64,000 nt of DNA. Source: an uncultured Bacteroides sp. (lineage in GTDB: Bacteria; Bacteroidota; Bacteroidia; Bacteroidales; Bacteroidaceae). The DNA lies in assembly GCF_963677685.1 (NCBI RefSeq), contig NZ_OY782186.1, positions 1,116,001 through 1,180,000 on the forward strand, in the 5' to 3' direction. Made by a program: the position numbers and the translations under genes. Under the pieces are notes generated by a model. It had not been told where the DNA came from. It worked only from the letters and a program-made list of their open reading frames with translations, and did not search any database. This document shows positions 61,755 through 64,000 of this stretch, in pieces (within the stretch, counting starts at the first letter, position 1; each line of letters opens with the position of its first letter).

Positions 61755-63215
61755 TTATTTCTTAGCAGGAATATGAGCTAGTACATCGATTAGATGTTTC
61801 CAGAATTTCTCTACTGTAGGGATGTTCATTCTTTCGTCAGGAGAGTGTACACCGGTGAGGGTTGGTCCGAACGAAATCATATCCAAGGTAGGATACTTGT
61901 CAAGAAACAATCCACATTCTAATCCGGCATGTATTGCTTTCACTTGAGCTTCAACACCAAATAGACGTTTGTAGGATGCTGCAGTTATTTCCAAAATTTC
62001 CGAATGCGGATTCGGTTTCCATCCAGGATATCCGTCACCATAAGATACTTTAGCTCCTCCCAATTCAAAGGCTGCACGAACGGTGTTAGCCATATCGTTT
62101 CGGGCAGAAAGGATAGAGCTGCGTTGGCTTGTTTCTACCTTTATGATGTTGTTCTCTTTCATCTTAATTGATGCCAGGTTTGTTGATGTTTCAACTAATC
62201 CAGGAATTTCCTGACTCATGGCAAATACTCCATGATGCATGGTATATAACGTTTTGAACAAACGCGCGCTGGTGTCTTGATCTATGGCAACCTTGCGTGA
62301 AGTTTCTGATTGTAGAACTAATTTTAAATCAGGCTCTATAACAGATAGTTCATTTTCAAGGTCTGCAATGAATAAGTTTAAGTCAACTCTCACCAACTCT
62401 TTTGCATCGTGAGGAACGGCACATACAGCATGTGCTTCACGAGCAATGGCATTGCGCAGATTACCTCCGTCTATTTCACAAAGATACAGGTCGTATTTCT
62501 GGGCTGTTTGACTCAAAAAACGGTTTAGTATTTTGTTGGCATTACCTCTTCCCAAGTGGATGTCTCCCCCTGAGTGTCCGCCTTTTAATCCTTTTACCTC
62601 TACTTTAAAGAAGAAATACCCTTCAGGTACAGATACCTCTTTATAGGAGAATTCTCCAACTGAATCAATACCTCCTGCGCAACCGATAAACAGTTCGCCT
62701 TCATCTTCTGAATCAAGGTTGAGCAAAATATCTGCATTCATAAAACCCTCTTTCAGAGCGAAAGCTCCGGTTAGTCCGGTCTCTTCATCAACAGTAAACA
62801 GACATTCCAGCGGGCCGTGTTCCAAGTCGTTGGCGGCAAGAATAGCCAATTCTGTAGCAACTCCGATTCCATTGTCGGCACCTAGCGTTGTTCCTTTCGC
62901 TTTCAACCATTCTCCGTCAACCTCTGTTTCTATCGGGTCGGTGAGGAAATCATGTGTTACGTTATTGTTCTTTTCACATACCATGTCGACGTGCGACTGT
63001 AGCACTACTGTTTTAAGATTTTCTTTTCCAGCAGTAGCAGGCTTTTTAATTAATACATTTCCAGCCTCGTCTATTTTGGTTTCTAACTTATGTTCTTCTC
63101 CGAAAGCTTTTAAGTAAGCGATTATTTTTTCTTCTTTTTTAGAAGGGCGTGGCACTTTACATATCTCGTTGAAATAGTAAAATACGGCGCTTGGTTTTAA
63201 ATCTGATAATTCCAT
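61755..63215 (-). CDS. pepD: Aminoacyl-histidine dipeptidase (M20 family)
   Basis: The 486-residue enzyme hydrolyses Xaa-His and other dipeptides. It shows the M20 di-zinc pattern: QSHVDMVC (H75, D77), TLGADNGIGVA (D114), TVDEETGLTGA (E144/E145) and the C-terminal IHAGLECGLF. The lid domain is inserted in the middle (about 200-385; VKGLKGGHSGGDIHLGRGNAN). It is cytoplasmic, monocistronic, and supplies amino acids from peptides. Length agrees with the E. coli PepD family (485). Confidence 0.95.
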   Translation of the reverse strand: MELSDLKPSAVFYYFNEICKVPRPSKKEEKIIAYLKAFGEEHKLETKIDEAGNVLIKKPATAGKENLKTVVLQSHVDMVCEKNNNVTHDFLTDPIETEVDGEWLKAKGTTLGADNGIGVATELAILAANDLEHGPLECLFTVDEETGLTGAFALKEGFMNADILLNLDSEDEGELFIGCAGGIDSVGEFSYKEVSVPEGYFFFKVEVKGLKGGHSGGDIHLGRGNANKILNRFLSQTAQKYDLYLCEIDGGNLRNAIAREAHAVCAVPHDAKELVRVDLNLFIADLENELSVIEPDLKLVLQSETSRKVAIDQDTSARLFKTLYTMHHGVFAMSQEIPGLVETSTNLASIKMKENNIIKVETSQRSSILSARNDMANTVRAAFELGGAKVSYGDGYPGWKPNPHSEILEITAASYKRLFGVEAQVKAIHAGLECGLFLDKYPTLDMISFGPTLTGVHSPDERMNIPTVEKFWKHLIDVLAHIPAKK

Positions 63216-63431
63216 TATTTTTCTTTTTAAGAATTTTATATTAAGCTAAATTTTATATTAAGTTATTTTCTTTGTCTTATTCCTTCATTTAGTAATTGCA
63301 TTGTTATAGATATGCTCTGTATCTTTATATTTTTAACTCTTTACTACTAAATATGGTTAAAAATGGCCCCAGAGTATCACCCTTTTTCTTTTTTTTATCC
63401 AAAAAAACAAGGAGTACTCCATACAAAAGCA

Positions 63432-63439
63432 TATATTTG
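63432..63439 (+). promoter_or_regulatory. -7 element for small membrane protein/OmpH operon
   Basis: TATATTTG fits TAnnTTTG, 21 bases before the ATG at 63460. Confidence 0.5.
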
Positions 63440-63459
63440 CATCCACAAAATTAATAGAA

Positions 63460-63693
63460 ATGCTTAATACTATACTGATAACTTTGTTAATTGTTGCTAT
63501 CTCTCTCGGATTATTAGGCTTAAAAGTCTTTTTTGTGCGAGGAGGTAAGTTTCCTAACGGACATGTTAGTGGAAACGCTGCATTAAAGGAAAGAGGAATT
63601 AGCTGTGCTCAGTCTCAAGACAGAGAAGCTCAGAACAAGCCTCGTTTTTCATTTGCCGATGTTGAGCAAAACCTTAATGATAGTATAAACTAA
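63460..63693 (+). CDS. Small membrane protein, 77 aa
   Basis: The protein has one N-terminal membrane helix (about 3-26; NTILITLLIVAISLGLLGLK) and a short exposed part with GGKFPNGHVSGN, GISCAQSQDREAQ and DVEQNLNDSIN. The KFPN-x-HVSGN and C-A-Q-S-Q-D motif is characteristic of small membrane proteins encoded upstream of an OmpH-like gene in Bacteroides. Function unknown. The OmpH-family gene follows after 28 bases. Confidence 0.8.
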   Translation: MLNTILITLLIVAISLGLLGLKVFFVRGGKFPNGHVSGNAALKERGISCAQSQDREAQNKPRFSFADVEQNLNDSIN

Positions 63694-63721
63694 TTAAATT
63701 AAAAACCATATTTTATAAGTT

Positions 63722-64000
63722 ATGAAGAGAACAAACTACCTCATCAGCGGATTTTTAGCTATTGCAGCAATTGTTTTATTTGCTCAATGTGCGGGTAAAG
63801 CAGATAAAAAGGCGGAGCCTGTTACCAACGAGGCAATGGCTAAGTCGGGCATGAAGATAGCTTATGTTGAAATAGATACTTTGCTTACTCAATACAACTT
63901 TTGGAATGATTTGAATGAAGCTATGATGAAAAAAGAGGAAAACATCAGAGCTACCCTGAATCAAAAAGCTCGTGAACTGGATACTGAGGCTCAGGATTTT
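63722..64000 (+). CDS. OmpH/Skp-family outer-membrane chaperone, 5' part
   Basis: Only the first 93 codons lie in the window. The product has a lipoprotein-like signal (AIAAIVLFAQC, Cys near 23), then KIAYVEIDTLLTQYNFWNDL typical of the Skp/OmpH start (K-I-A-Y-V-x-x-D-x-L) and a long Lys/Glu-rich helix that will form the tentacle coiled coil. It would escort unfolded outer-membrane proteins in the periplasm. Lipidation, if real, differs from the soluble E. coli Skp. Confidence 0.88.
   Translation, partial: MKRTNYLISGFLAIAAIVLFAQCAGKADKKAEPVTNEAMAKSGMKIAYVEIDTLLTQYNFWNDLNEAMMKKEENIRATLNQKARELDTEAQDF

Overview
The window is chromosomal DNA from a Bacteroidales bacterium, most likely a Bacteroides-type gut or animal-associated species. 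The evidence is two SusC/SusD outer-membrane pairs, an ECF sigma/FecR locus, Bacteroidetes families (DUF4248, DUF4373, DUF4290, DUF4476, FISUMP, smalltalk), many TAnnTTTG -7 promoter elements with little Shine-Dalgarno, and a Bacteroidetes-style fused E1 2-oxo-acid dehydrogenase.

Region 1 (1-6480) is accessory and phage-flavoured. It holds a partial SH3-barrel-like small protein, a small unknown ORF, a triple tandem repeat of about 154 bp, a NUMOD4/HNH endonuclease, a PGRP-type amidase, a DUF4373 replication-like protein, a DUF4248 protein, a membrane protein, an HU-family protein and a 31-residue smalltalk protein. Large non-coding stretches carry direct repeats.

Region 2 (6480-18900) is a mosaic of short units: two AraC regulators, a YwqK/TonB hybrid, a type-B carboxylesterase, an aldo/keto reductase followed by the decayed fragment of a second one, a GNAT enzyme, a DJ-1/PfpI protein, a DUF2059 + large thioredoxin-domain operon, and a BamE-like/DUF4476 lipoprotein.

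Region 3 (18934-29786, minus strand) is one long Sus-type signal-transduction locus: ECF sigma, FecR anti-sigma, STN-containing SusC, SusD, a divergent lipoprotein, a FISUMP lipoprotein and two TlpA-like thioredoxins. It is followed by an orphan beta-propeller glycosidase, a small Lys/Ala-rich secreted protein and a DUF3089 hydrolase.

Region 4 (33622-39714) is a five-gene operon for a lipoate-dependent 2-oxo-acid dehydrogenase (E3, lipoate ligase, E2, fused E1, flavodoxin-like). Region 5 (40158-53735) is mostly core genome: a winged-helix protein, MFS and cupin genes, yicC-gmk-nadD on the minus strand, then tsaB, DUF4290, murA, rimM, an M23 peptidase, dxr, rseP, a DMT transporter and fsa on the plus strand. 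MurA carries Asp in place of the fosfomycin-target Cys.

Region 6 (53981-61515) is a second SusC/SusD locus with an unknown secreted protein and a metallophosphoesterase, facing an endonuclease/exonuclease/phosphatase-family protein. The window closes with pepD, a small membrane protein and the 5' part of an OmpH/Skp-family gene. No rRNA, CRISPR array or insertion sequence was seen, and no tRNA was recognised by eye.
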